The notes under the pieces are model-generated. The model saw only the letters and a program-made list of their open reading frames with translations, was not told where the DNA came from and did not search any database. Below, one piece after another: positions 51,028 to 63,065 of a DNA stretch of 64,000 nucleotides (position 1 is the first letter of the stretch; the number at the start of each line of letters is the position of its first letter). The DNA lies in contig CM038464.1 of the NCBI GenBank assembly GCA_021464415.1, positions 51,752,783 through 51,816,782 on the forward strand, read 5' to 3'. The DNA comes from Lonicera japonica (taxonomy: Eukaryota; Streptophyta; Magnoliopsida; Dipsacales; Caprifoliaceae). The position numbers and the translations under genes are program-made.

Positions 51028-52030
51028 GATGAGTTGAAGTCTATCTAAATGAAGCGTGTTTATGCATAAGCTAGAAAGATCGAGGATACATATATAGTAA
51101 GATTTGGTTGGGACATCACCAACATGTTTAGGAATTTGCAAGTAATTCAGTGCTATGTATGTCTTCGTACCAAACATTAAATAATTCTGATCAAACCTCC
51201 CCCTCAACACATGTTAATTTCTCATACCAAACCCATATATTTATTATAATTACTTGGAAACTCCTCTTTTGCTTTAATTAGTTATGGGGGGTTACTTAGT
51301 ATTTACTGTATATATATATTATATTATGGGTTAGACAAATGAAATGGCCATAAATTAACAAAAAATTTGAGATTAGATAGTCAACCAAATTAATTAATAG
51401 TTAAACTAGATGCATCAATTGAAATGTTTGGCTTAGAAAAATTCAACTAGCTAGTGTCATAGCTGGTCATCTCTGATTGATGACCATAAGAAAAATATAC
51501 TTTTATTAGCTTACTAAGTAAATGTTTTTCATGTGTAATTTGTATATCTCTAATTCAAACGAAAAAATGTAGATAAAAGTAGTGAGTGATTTAGCATTTG
51601 AGTGTATGAGTAATTACCTTAGAAGTAAGGGCTCGATTGCTATAAAAACTTGCTTTTTTAATGAAAAAAAAGAGATCATATATAGGGAATAAATATGCAA
51701 TTCTAAAGTTTGACACATTTTCGCGGAAGTTGAAATTGATAGTTACTTTATATAATAGTATAGATATATAGTCATTTTGTTTTGAATATTTGAATCTATA
51801 TCTATTCTTTATTTTTTTTTAAAAAAAATACTAGTCAAAGACTAGAGCATATCTAATTTTTTATACCTTAATTTTCAAGGTTATAGTAATTTTGACATAA
51901 TAGAGTTAAAAAAATTGTTTACTAGTGCGAAATTTGTTACATTGATTTTGTCCCAAACTAAAAAAATGAATTCTTAATTTGAAAGTCAATAATAGTCGAC
52001 TGTTACTTTCTTACCGCTAAATACGTTAGT
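51028..52030. other. Upstream flank of the TPX2-domain gene
   Basis: AT-rich DNA that probably includes the promoter on the minus strand. No coding sequence beyond the start codon at 51027 and no clear transposon was recognised. Confidence 0.45.
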
Positions 52031-53450
52031 AAATTGTAGGTGTGTCTATGTAGGCACTCATATATAGTGAAACATATCTGCGTATGGCATGGGTTTGAGT
52101 CAAGCTTCTTTCTCATGTATTGGATGAGGTTGTGCAACTAGTGCACTTCATAACACTGAGTTGTCACCTTCTGAATACTAACTAGACAGTGAAGCGCACA
52201 CAAAGCATATGTACAAAAAATTTATGTGCACGTAATGTGCATGGGATGTGAGATTTATAAAGAAAAATGGTGAGAAAAATAAATTGTGAAATAGGGCACT
52301 GAACTATCCTTGATTTGTATAGATCATTAATTTAACTAACATTTATACATAGTAATATGTTGCAATAAATTGTGTGCATATCTATAGGCGCACGCACACG
52401 AAGTATATATGTGCATTCCACTTTTGGGTGCACAGGATGTGCACTTAATATGTGATTAAAAAAATATTGGTGAGAAAAAATTAGTGAATTCGTGGTACTG
52501 AAGTATCCTTAATTTGTATGGGTCATTATTTCAATTTACTAATCTAAATATATACTAGCAGTAAATTCATTAAATTGTGGGCATATTTATATAGGCACCC
52601 ATATGTCGTGAAATATATGTGTTACTAGTTTGAGTCATACTTCTTTCTCGTGTATGGAATGAGGTTGTGCAATCAACATTTTCATACAATAACACAAAGT
52701 TGTCTCTTCCTTATATAGCTAGACACTAAGGCCTCGTTTGAGTCGGATATTAAAAAGTGGGATGGGATTATTAATACCATTTTTTTTATAATACCTTATT
52801 TGGTTCTTACAAATGTGCTGGGATTACTAATGCCAGAACTAACTTAATACCACTCTTTGTGGTATAATTTAATACCAGGGGAGTCTGGTATTATTTATCC
52901 GGGATTAAGAAAAAGAAATCATATATTTTCAAAAATGCCATTTTAAAAAATGTTACTGCTACTACTACTACTACTACTACAATATTTTCAAAAATGCCAC
53001 CACCACCTCCACTACTACTACTACTACTACTACTATCATCAATTTTTATTATTATTATTATCATTTTTTTTTGTTATTTCAAAATATAATCCCATATACG
53101 AGTTACAGAACCAAACATGGTATTAACATCAGCATGGGATATCCCAGTATTAATACTGTATGAATCAAATATGGTATTAATATTAAATTAATACCCGGAT
53201 TAATAATCCAGTACTATTAATACTAGTATTATTAATCCCACTAACTCTAATACCTGAATCAAACGATGCCTAAAAAAACACAAAATACGTGCACGCAACT
53301 TTTGGGGGGGATGGGATATTAGAATGTGCACTAATATGTGATTCAAAAGGAAAAACGATGAGAAAATTGTAGTGCGTGAATTCGAGATAATAAACTATTC
53401 TTGTTTTTTGCGGGTCATTAGTTCAACTTACTAGTAGGTACATGTACTTT
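52031..53450. repeat. Degenerate large tandem repeats split by a MITE
   Basis: Blocks beginning AAATTGT(A/G)GG(T/C) recur at about 52031, 52367 and 52572. The first and third share TTTGAGTCA(A/T)(G/A)CTTCTTTCTC and GGATGAGGTTGTGCAA-like text. The second and the stretch after 53274 share GTGCAC(T)TAATATGTGATT. The third copy is interrupted by the MITE at 52730-53270. Copies are diverged and partly deleted. Confidence 0.6.
52730..53270. mobile_element. Tourist-like MITE containing (CTA)n
   Basis: 541-bp element with ends GGCCTCGTTTGAGTCGG and CTGAATCAAACGATGCC, flanked by TAA (52727-52729, 53271-53273). It contains (CTA)n and (TTA)n microsatellites near 52950-53070. Non-coding. Confidence 0.82.
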
Positions 53451-53914
53451 TGGCCTGGGTGGTTTGCTGGAGGAATGATATGACAATGGCACATAAAAAT
53501 TCACAAAATTTAATTGGTGTCATAGTAATCATTATTATGCTCGCTTTATATATATATATATATATAAAGAAGTGGTGTAGTAGTAAGAAATTGTTGTGTT
53601 TTGCCTTGACAAAGGTTTGAGTCTACGTCCACTCTTAAATTTTGTTGGGGAAAAAATGGAGAAAGAAGAAGTAGAAAGTAAAAATTTTCACAGGCCGGAT
53701 CAAGTGATTCCACCTTCAATGCTTTATATAGTAATATATATATATATATATATACTAACTTAACACAGGCTTAAATCCTTGCTAAAATTTAGAGTATATA
53801 TATGTGTTGAATCTACAAAGTCAAATAGTCTTATAGTACAATGTTAAGAATTGAAAAGGTGAGAGATTATAGTTCGATTCTTACATAATTTTAAAAGAAA
53901 AATTTGAGTCTATA
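53451..53914. other. Intergenic with (TA)n tracts
   Basis: (TA)n runs near 53548-53568 and 53732-53754. Nothing else recognised. Confidence 0.5.
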
Positions 53915-53922
53915 ATACCATT

Positions 53923-54946
53923 AAGTGGCATAGCCAGGATTTCTTCATGGGGCGGGTTAGGCTAAAAAGAAATATGCGGCGGGTTGGGGACGATAGCCCC
54001 CAAAAAAAATTTGGGGGGTTATTTTAAAGTATTTAACAAAATTGACTTAAAAACAATAAAAAATAAGTACTTATTTGAACGAAACAATTGCAAATACTAA
54101 ACACTTATATAATAGAATATTATAATTAGAGATTTAAAATAAACAAAAGGTGTTTTTTGCTATATCTAGTCATATGTGATACAAAAAAAATACATTATAT
54201 AAACTAATGAAGTTGAACCCTACGATCCTTTCGTGAATCAAAATCATTTATGAGCAAATCCAAATCAATATCTTCAGCAAGCTTTTTTTCAATTGTGAGT
54301 ATCATGCAATTTTCAAGGTAATCATCATCCATCTTGTTACGAAGAACTGTTTTCACAAGTTTCAGAGTTGAAAATGCATATTCTGTTGATGCTGTGGAGA
54401 CCGGAAGAGATAATTCAAGACGGATTAATCAATCAACCAAGGAATAATGATCCATTTTCCTTGTTTCAGCTAATTTACAGCACAACTCAAAGATTCTGGA
54501 CAAATTTTGAAAGCTTTGATGGTTTGGAATATCAAGCTCACAGTGTTGTAATTGACGCCTCAATATCCATATATTATCTTTGGAAAAATCTTGAGGATAA
54601 AACTTTTCTGCAAGCTTGCATATATCATCAATATTAAATGATTTATAAGCATCACGTGGATCCAAAGCAGAGCTAAGAACAAGAATTTCCATTGTCCCCC
54701 TCGAAAAATCTACGATTTAACTCCACTATTTGAAAGTCGATCGCAGCATTGAAAATGTCAACTTGATAATGATGATAAACTGTAATGGAATCCCTTTGCT
54801 AACAAGAACGCCGAGTGCCCACTTTATAAGAAGCATCCATATTTGGAATCTCAATACCATACATATAATTTTATTATTATTATTATTTTTTTTTTATTTT
54901 GGGACAGGCTGAAGCCCGCCCTAGCCGACTCTTGGCTCCGCCCCTG
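53923..54946 (-). mobile_element. Internally deleted hAT transposon with perfect 8-bp TSD
   Basis: 1024-bp element flanked by ATACCATT (53915-53922, 54947-54954). The left end reads AAGTGGCATAGCCAGGA and the right end, inverted, CAGGGGCGGAGCCAAGA, matching hAT termini. It keeps only the C-terminal part of a transposase, read on the minus strand. Confidence 0.9.
54208..54760 (-). pseudogene. hAT transposase C-terminal relic (ZMYM1/DUF4371-like)
   Basis: Minus-strand blocks in two or more frames: [15 protein letters not shown] near 54750-54705; [20 protein letters not shown] and LAEKFYPQDF from 54692; CELDIPNHQSFQNLSRIFEL; and a final STEYAFSTLKLVKTVLRNKM with the tail RKDRRVQLH and a stop at about 54208. 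The A(E/Y)F...LK...K..LRN pattern is the hAT C-terminal dimerisation region. Frameshifts near 54692 and 54420 and the missing N-terminus show it is inactive. Confidence 0.88.
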
Positions 54947-54954
54947 ATACCATT

Positions 54955-56645
54955 AAAGTTCCATTGGACAAGTCACTGATTTTTAATAGAAAAAATGGAT
55001 TATAAGGTGTGTTTGATTACAAACTAGGAGAATTATTGAAAAAATAACTAATTATAATGATATGTATGAAAATGAGATAAATGATCGGTGAGTTGTGTGA
55101 ATACTTTTTTTGGTTTTTCGTAGAATCCAATTTCCTGGTTGGTGGATGACAAAAAAATCTCATGAAAAATAAACAAAATGCAAAAAGGGGGGTCACCAAA
55201 TCACTTATTTCCTTTTCAATTTAACATTAATTTTTTCTTTAAATCATTTTTCAATTTTGCAAATAAACAGACGAGATGATATTATAATTTGAAAAGGAAA
55301 GTGATATCCTAAGTTGAAATATCCTACAAAATAGTGGTTGCCTTTTAATTCGGAGAGACTATTATACAATACAGGGAAAACACTAACATCTCCCCTTTCC
55401 TAATACAAGTGATGCATAATCGAATTCATGGTTAAAGAGAGGGAAACGGAGAGAGAAGAGTCGAACCTAAAACCTGCTTAATCACTCTCGTCGTCCCTTT
55501 GTTCAGGTGAAATTTTGTTTTCTTAAATCTAAACGATGATCCAATCAATTCGAGTGACTTGGCCGGGTGAGCATCGCGTCGTACTTAATTATATCTATGT
55601 ACAAAAGGCAAGATTGGTTTCCCAGAAAAATATAAAACAGGGTGCATGGGTAGTTTTTAGCGCAGTTAATTTTTATCAATTCTAATACTAAGCAAAACAG
55701 GCACAAAACATTTTACAGAGAAAAGCTATAAATTAAAAACAATTCACGGCATTGAGTTCTTAACCACGACTAAGTATCTCAAAAGGGGCCCATAAAAAGG
55801 TGTGGTATTCAAGTATTTCTTGTCATATCCGTTAACTAACCAGACAGTGGAAGGTAACATTTCGTTTCCAGGGCAGTTCTTAGCTTCTTGTAAACTAAAC
55901 AGGGACACCTCTCATAATATCAAAATTAGGTCATGATTGGAAAATTAACCAAACTAATGAATTTTGCTTCTATTTCAAGTCTCTAATAATCAACTCCACA
56001 TCCCCTTTGAGTACTTTCCTTTCAAAACAAATAAATATATCCCTAACATCTTAAATTAAGAATCTCATTTTGACTGACTTGTGCAGTGCACTTCAAATTA
56101 CTAATTTCAATCTAAAATTCACGGTAAAGAATGGAACTTGTTTACTATGATAAAAAATGGTACATTGATTATATTGAACTCTTAATTTTAGATGTACCAA
56201 ATTGGATATTGAAACTTTTAATTGAGACGGATGGAAATGTGTAATTAAGAGCAAATGCATTCAGTCATTGAATTAAATTTTCAAATTGGTGAGCACTGAG
56301 TTGGTAAACTCTCCAGGGTGGTAGTTCAGAACACTCCAGGCATTGCTCCCCGTATCATCCTATGCATGCTCAACATGGTTGTACACCATGTTCAGAAAGT
56401 AGTACATATGGTGTTCTTCATCGTATGCATTATTATTTTATTTCCTCCAGAAAATAGGACAAGCGAAAAGGAAGAAATAACCTAAACTTATACAAGTTCA
56501 CAAAATTGCAGCTAAACTTCATGCTCTATTTTTCACTATCCTTTTGTCAGATAAAAAAAATTGATCAAAATTTATGTTATAGGAAGAAAAAAATAATAAT
56601 TCTCTGTATGATGATCTTCGACAATTTTTCTACAGGACCACCAGT
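54955..56645. other. Downstream flank of COX11, nothing recognised
   Basis: AT-rich DNA. The part next to 56645 probably includes the COX11 3' UTR. No gene was supported. Confidence 0.45.
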
Positions 56646-59600
56646 CTATTTTTCTTCAGAAATCTTGAAAAATGTGTAGGACAGGATTATGTTGTTGATA
56701 CCATCCATTCTCGGATCTGTTTCAAACTCAGGATCTATGTAAAAGAACACCTATAAACACAACTCGTCAGTTTCTCCAGTTTTCGAGAAGTCAACAAGGG
56801 CCTTTTTGGTTTGGAGTAAAATACTTCAACTTATATTTATACCTAGGGACAATATATTTCACCCTAAACCAAACTGAGCCCTAAAAGTTAAAACTGTGAG
56901 CAAAGGAGGAGGTTTTACTTACAGGCATGTCAATCTGCTCTCCAGGAAGAAGCCGCTGCTCCTCGAAGCAAAAACACTGTATTTTGTTGAAGTAAACTGC
57001 AGCCTGAAAATTGCCACAAACTGTATCGGTTCCCCATATATGATGAAATCCAGAAACAAGAAATTAAAATATTTTATGTCATCTGTGTTTGACAGTCGGC
57101 CTAAAAAGTACTGGAAATTTTAAATGGTAAATTCAAGCATATTTTATCTCAAAAGGTCAAATCACAGGATCCCATTTCATTGCCATAGCTCAAACTTTAT
57201 ATGTGCAGTTACAGTTTTCTCTTTTCTGGACAGAACTAATAATAATCGAAACAAACAGGCAACGTGTAGAGGTTTGGACTTGTAACAGTCTTTAGGGACA
57301 TGGACCTCATTTTGGGACGATAGACCTCTCCCCATCACATTATGTGGATTGTGACACCCCCTCCCCCTGGGGTTCCCCGTACCCTGATGTCCCATCAAGG
57401 TAAGGTGGCACATACTATTTCAGCTTGTTGTCAACCGCCACAAACAATTCTGGAACTAGCTGCACAATCACTACCCACAATAACCTCACATAAGCCAATG
57501 ATCTTGTTATACTGAAGCTGTGGGAGTTGCGAGTTGCGACAAACACGAAGGGGAATGAAATGCAAACCAAATACAATTAGAAAGACTTGGAACTCAAGAC
57601 TTGGCGAAATCAAAGCTCCGAAACCATGTTATATCACCATCTCACTTAAATTTAAGCTGCTAGGTAGTGAGCAAGAATTTATAGGATGTCCTCCAACAAT
57701 ACTTTCTTCAGTGATTCACTCCATTAAACGCAACCATAACATGTTTTCTATGTTGATAATTGATAGAATAACTCCTTTGGCAAAAAGTAGTGGAGATCCA
57801 ATATGCCGTTAGATTAGAGATGGATTGAACAAAAATAATTTAACCTGAAAGGCTAAAACATTGCTTGCTCATTCAGGAGAGCAACAATAAACCCTTCCCA
57901 AAAAAAAGTACTCAGACCGACCAAAATTAAGAGTTCCCTATTCCTTTCTGGGATGTCCCAGACTAAGAAGAGTCCACTTTCCTTTTCAGAACATGATCAT
58001 GAAAACTCACGAACTCACATCAGGAAATGAGTTTTGTTCTAAACTATCGATTGTGATGAAATTAGTGCATTCTTAGACAATGTGAAAGTCAAACACGAAC
58101 ACTTAATTAGGTACAGAGGGAGTATCTATTTGTACCATTGCCTTCTGAAAAGACAAACTTTCTTGGGGCCCGTTCGGTAACGTTTTCGGAAAATGTTTTC
58201 TGAGAATATTTTCAGAAAATGAGAAAATGAATTTTCCGAGAACGAAAATAGTGAAAACATTTTCCGAGAACGAAAACAGTAAAAACGAAGATTGCAAGAG
58301 CGAAAATGGTGAAAACATCATTTTGGCGTTTTTGCGTTTTACGCTTTAAATGTGAATTCATTCTCCGAAAACGTTTTTCATGTTTTTGTCAACATCCCAC
58401 CGAACGCATTTTTTATCCGTTTTTGAACTCAAAAAACAAAAACGGGTCTCTAAAAACACTACCGAACGGACCCTTAATTTCCCACAAATTCTAGTAGTCC
58501 CTCACAAATAGATCCTATTCAAAGATCCAATAGGCCTTCCGAAACTCACAAGCTTATCACATTTTAAAACTATTCCTATAATACTACTTTCCACCCATAT
58601 GAAGTATTTTTGCAATTTTTTTCTATTTAAGAACATCTCAAGTAACGGAGAACAATAGCGACAAAATTAGAACGAGATCCTAACAAAAGCTCCCTCAATG
58701 GCTACTTTTCAGGGTTTTCTGAATTCTCAAAGGTCAAATGTATCTAAATGAAAGCACTACTCTACACCAATAGTTTCTGCCAATCAATGTGTTGAAATAT
58801 CTTTTTGACACTAGGCAGGCATGTACCTTGCCTAGAACTCCAATTGGGTTTGCTCGCTCACTCGATGCGCTTACTACTATAAATCATAATTTTTATTCTA
58901 TGATCGATCGGTATAAACATCAACAACTTCGAATTGGATTGGTTTCTCCTCAACAAATAAGTACTAGGTCCAACAAAATGGGATCTGTCTGATTGGAATT
59001 TAGTAGTTGGATAGGTTGGTTTTGTTTAGGACATCATCTTAGGGATTTGAATCGGTTTATGTTCAATAGATCTAAAGGAGCAGTATGTCTTAGCTCAAAA
59101 GTCCAGATAAACCAAACCAGGAAGCGCAGGAAATGGAGGAAATAACGACCTCTGGGGGACACACCGAGAAGTACGACCTGAGGCCTCCTTCTATTTTGTA
59201 ATTGAAAGATGGAGCACTGGCATGCCCCTGTTATAGGACTTAACCAAACATCTCACAACACGAGCTAGTGGTATTCATTCTCGTTCGGCTCTTGGAATCA
59301 CATCCAGCAGGGGTTGGAACAGCTCGCAAAATCCAACCACAGGGCTAGTGGGGCCCCAATTAACTTTTTTTATTTACAAATAGAGTACATACATTGGTAA
59401 ATAAGTTTTGCAACTATTGTAGGGCAAATGAGGGATCAAACAATTCATTTCTTGCATTTGATAAGACAAAATTGCTATGATTTGCAGAGTTTTACCCTTC
59501 TCCAATGACCAATTCACTAAAGTCGTGGAGGTTAGAAGCTTGTTAAAACAAATCGTTCAATTGAGAAAACATAGTAGATATCCATTAGTATATTTGCTTG

Positions 59601-62600
59601 TGAAGAGTAGTATCTTGGAAAGAAAAAGTTGAAAATCTCTTACGTGCTAAATGCACCCATTTCCAGCAAAAAATAAAAGAAATGTTCTTCCTTTCAATTG
59701 TTAAGAAATATTTAAACTTTCATAAATAACCACCTGCATTTTCTATGTCTCGAGATAAGAGTACTTGCTAGTCATGGAAAAATAAAATAGTAAAGCACAG
59801 TATTTTATACCCTATTTGCTGAAAGGGAGTTCTTAATTTAAGACATACCAAAAGAGAAAGTGGGCTCGTACTTTTGGTTTTTTTTTTGGTTTGTGGGTGG
59901 GTGGTGGGGGGTTAATAATAATACCATATGATTCCGTTTGGAGACTCCCATTTTATGGTCAAAGTATTAACAATACACCAAATGTTTTATCTGAAATATT
60001 AGAAGGCTAATAGACCCTTAGCGTTAACTGCTTGATCAAAGTATTAAATGTCTACCTTCATAGGGGTAACATTATATGTAGACATGCCAGTAATAGGAGT
60101 TGAACTTCGATTCTCAGCCGTGTAAAATGCAAGAGCACTCTCTCCTGGCTTTACCCTCACCTATAGTTAAAACCCAATAGCATTATGATGCCATCATATA
60201 ACAAAAGAACATTTATATTTAGGGCTTTTTTTACTTTACCTCATTTCACATGCAAAATTAGACTTACCCCCCTGTTTTCATAATTCTTAGATTTTGGCCC
60301 CTGCAAGGGGATTCTCGAATAATTCCATAAAAATGGGGAGTTAAGTCAAACGTTTATGTTCTAAAATTTTGATATTGCCTCCCATTTTGAAGTAATTCTT
60401 TCAGATTCCCCAGCTAAATCTAATGATTACGAAAACAGGTTGTACGTCATATTTCGCATTATGAACAGGGGCAAAGTAAAAAAAAAAACACTTGTAATTA
60501 AAGCACCTCTCTTTGTGTAGGAATAAACTTCCAAGGCATTCCATCAGCAACATCAGCATTGAACTGCACCACAATCTCCCTGCAAGTATGATACCAGGAA
60601 AATTAACAAAAAATGAACAAGGAAAAATGAATGAATGAACAACAGATCTAAACTTAATCAAACTCCTAAAAATCATTGATCTAGATTGTACAGGATGGTC
60701 AAAGTCAAATTTAAGGATATAGCAATACAAATTCTGAATTTAGATGCTAAATATGACTAAAAACAAGTGACCAGCTAATGTATTAAATTAATGACAGAAT
60801 AACTATTATAGGTCTTTATTTTTCTAACGCATTAACAAATGAAGGTAGCTGATAATAAGTAGGATTAATAATTTGGATTCTTAACAGAAAAGACTCCAAG
60901 CATTTGAATTAAATCATCATTGTATTAATAGATGATAGTAGCCCAAAGGTAACCCTTTATGTGTGTGTCATGTCAAAGAAGTGTGTTTTGAATTGTAGTA
61001 CTACTACACCAACGTCATAGTCTGAAAAAACCCATTGTTGGTGATCCTTAGGCACACGAACTAGTCTTGGCCCATTGCCATATCTACAAAAAAGGCTGCA
61101 AAAAATAACTTATTTGGCCCTTTAACTATTGCCAAAAATCAATTGGGTCCCTAAACAAAAAGAAAGTTTTTAAATGCCCCTTAAACTACTAAAGCGTTTC
61201 ATCTTGGCCCTTCTGTTAGCCTCTGTCAGTATCCCTAACAGCAATAGGGCCAAAATGAAGTTTCAGCAATAGTTTAGGGCAAAATATGTAATCTACTTTT
61301 TCATATAATCGACCAAAACACAGGGAGAGAGCTACAAATATTATCCTATCGGAAGAGAGCCAAGAACTGCACTATATGACAAATGAAAATCAAACCTGTT
61401 TGTGATAGTTCCGTCTTGAGAATGTCGAGCAATCTTTTCTTCCACACTCTGGATAAATAAAGGCACGTAGTCATTATAGAATAGGAAGAGAAAGAACACT
61501 CTACAGATGTGGAAAGGGCTTTTCTGACTTTGCCCCTCTTCTTGACGCGAAAATAAACATACCTCCTGTTTCATAATCATTAGACATTGCCCTCTGCATG
61601 CAGGGGAATCCCAAAGGAATGTGTAATAATGGGAGACAATGTCTAATTTTCTTAATGTAATCCTTTGAATTAACATAATTCTTTGAGATTTCCCCCATAT
61701 GTAGGCGCGAAAGTCTTAACAATTATGTAAACAGGTGGGTTTGCATAAAAAATTGGGAGCTGAAGTAAAAAGGGAAAATGTTATCTTCTGCCCTAAGGGC
61801 ACATGTTAAGCCTACTATGAATTGAAAAGCATAGTACTCTGTGATAATTTGTGCCATATCTAAGTGTATTAAAGGTTTGCTCTTTCTATAAATGGATTGT
61901 TAAAATGTGCCCTTAGGGCACACATTAACATGACCCAAATAAAAATGCCCATTATGAATACTTAAGCGAACCATTCTTTACCTCACGACGTTGAACAGTG
62001 CCCCCATACCCTGTAGCTTGGCAGAATCTCCTATATAAAGGAACTGCAGCGTAAGTACACCCCACCATTGCAAAGACCAACCCCGTTAAATATAAAAGCG
62101 TCTTCTGTGATTTCTTTTCTCTTGCGGCATGGGTAGTATATTCGTGATGGAAACCAAGCAAAGAACAAGGCCTCTCCCAACTCTGAGTTCTTAATTTTGA
62201 AAATTGATTGCACTTCTCAAATGAAACCCTGCTACGTTCACATCTTGATGAAAACTTCTGGAATTTAAAATCAAAAGCTCGCCTGTGTATAGTAGTTTTA
62301 CTAGCTCCCACAAAACTATATCTCTGGCCGGCTTCAAGAAAACACCTAAATCAATAAAAGTGGGAAATGTAGAATCATCAAAGTGGACTATAACTCAACA
62401 AATAAGGCCCTGTTTGGTTGCATAAATTGCCTAAATTTAAAATTAGTTCACTTTCAGTTAATGAATTGTCATGCATTATAAATGATCCAATTCTAAGTCT
62501 TGGAGTATTTCAAAAACTTAAATGAGAAATTCCGAATATCAAAACAAAAACATGTATAAAATTCCCTGTGTTCTCTAAAAAAACTCTAGAGGCATCCACA

Positions 62601-63065
62601 TCAAGTTTAGCAACTCTCCTCAACGTATAGAGTTGAAGCAAATTCCCTTGTCAAAGAATTAGGCAATTTCAAATTTTACTTGAAACAACTTAATTTGAGT
62701 TTTCATGAATCAACTTGAATTATCATATCCACAATTGTTCAATTTTCACAACCAAACACAAATAAATGAAAAAAAAAAAATTGTAAATCGTCTATTCGCA
62801 GTTTAAGCGATATGATTCAAACCAACCAAACGGGCCCTAAATAAACGATTCAAACTATACACACACATTCACATATCCACATTTTCACACACACATTTAT
62901 AAACCCTATATTCATTTGAAGGCATTTCCATATAAGCATGTTAAGACAAAAAAAAAATTGTTCAATGAGTGCATTAGACTACCTGAACTCAGAAGAGGCA
63001 TTGTGTATAGAGTTGTTAAGGGAAGGCAATAGGTTGCTTATTCTACAAAGCCTGGTCCATGACAT
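56646..63065 (-). CDS. COX11: Cytochrome c oxidase assembly protein COX11, mitochondrial
   Basis: Seven coding exons on the minus strand: 63065-62983, 62345-61982, 61448-61396, 60579-60507, 60160-60056, 57003-56923 and 56750-56646. They join in phase to 287 residues, the length I recall for Arabidopsis COX11. COX11 is an inner-membrane copper chaperone that delivers Cu(I) to the CuB site of COX1. The N-terminus [20 protein letters not shown] is Arg/Ser-rich, fitting a mitochondrial presequence. One membrane helix lies at about 110-131 ([20 protein letters not shown]), followed by [20 protein letters not shown]. The copper-binding CFCF motif is at C236 and C238. Other conserved parts are [20 protein letters not shown] and [20 protein letters not shown]. 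The ATG in the short first exon was chosen over later in-frame codons because it gives the presequence. Several TIR elements lie in its introns. Confidence 0.96.
58166..58473. mobile_element. MITE in COX11 intron 5
   Basis: Left end GGGCCCGTTCGGTAACGTTT, right end inverted GGGTCCGTTCGGTAGTGTTT. About 308 bp. The interior has several short inverted GAAAACG/CGTTTTC motifs. No clean target duplication. Confidence 0.7.
60222..60488. mobile_element. Small TIR element in COX11 intron 4
   Basis: Left arm CTTTTTTTACTTTACC...CCTGTTTTCATAATTCTTAG and right arm, inverted, TTTTACTTTGCCCC...CCTGTTTTCGTAATCATTAG. About 265 bp. Same style as the element at 61516-61774. It abuts the exon at 60507-60579. Confidence 0.65.
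61516..61774. mobile_element. Small TIR element in COX11 intron 2
   Basis: Left arm GGGCTTTTCTGACTTTGCCC...CCTCCTGTTTCATAATCATT; right arm, inverted, CCCTTTTTACTTCAGCTCCC...CACCTGTTTACATAATTGTT. Related to the element at 60222-60488. Confidence 0.6.
61776..61932. mobile_element. Short inverted-repeat element in COX11 intron 2
   Basis: TGCCCTAAGGGCACATGTTA at the left and, inverted, TGCCCTAAGGGCACATTTTA at the right. About 157 bp, directly beside the previous element. Confidence 0.6.
62406..62837. mobile_element. Tourist-like MITE in COX11 intron 1
   Basis: 432-bp element with ends GGCCCTGTTTGGTTGCATAA and, inverted, GGGCCCGTTTGGTTGGTTTG, flanked by TAA (62403-62405, 62838-62840). Same family as the element at 40381-40771. 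Confidence 0.85.

Noticed and set aside
55005..55700. Possible MITE start GGTGTGTTTGATTAC
   Set aside because: No matching inverted end could be found downstream.
62031..62213. Alternative frame inside COX11 exon 2
   Set aside because: It is a shadow of the COX11 coding frame.
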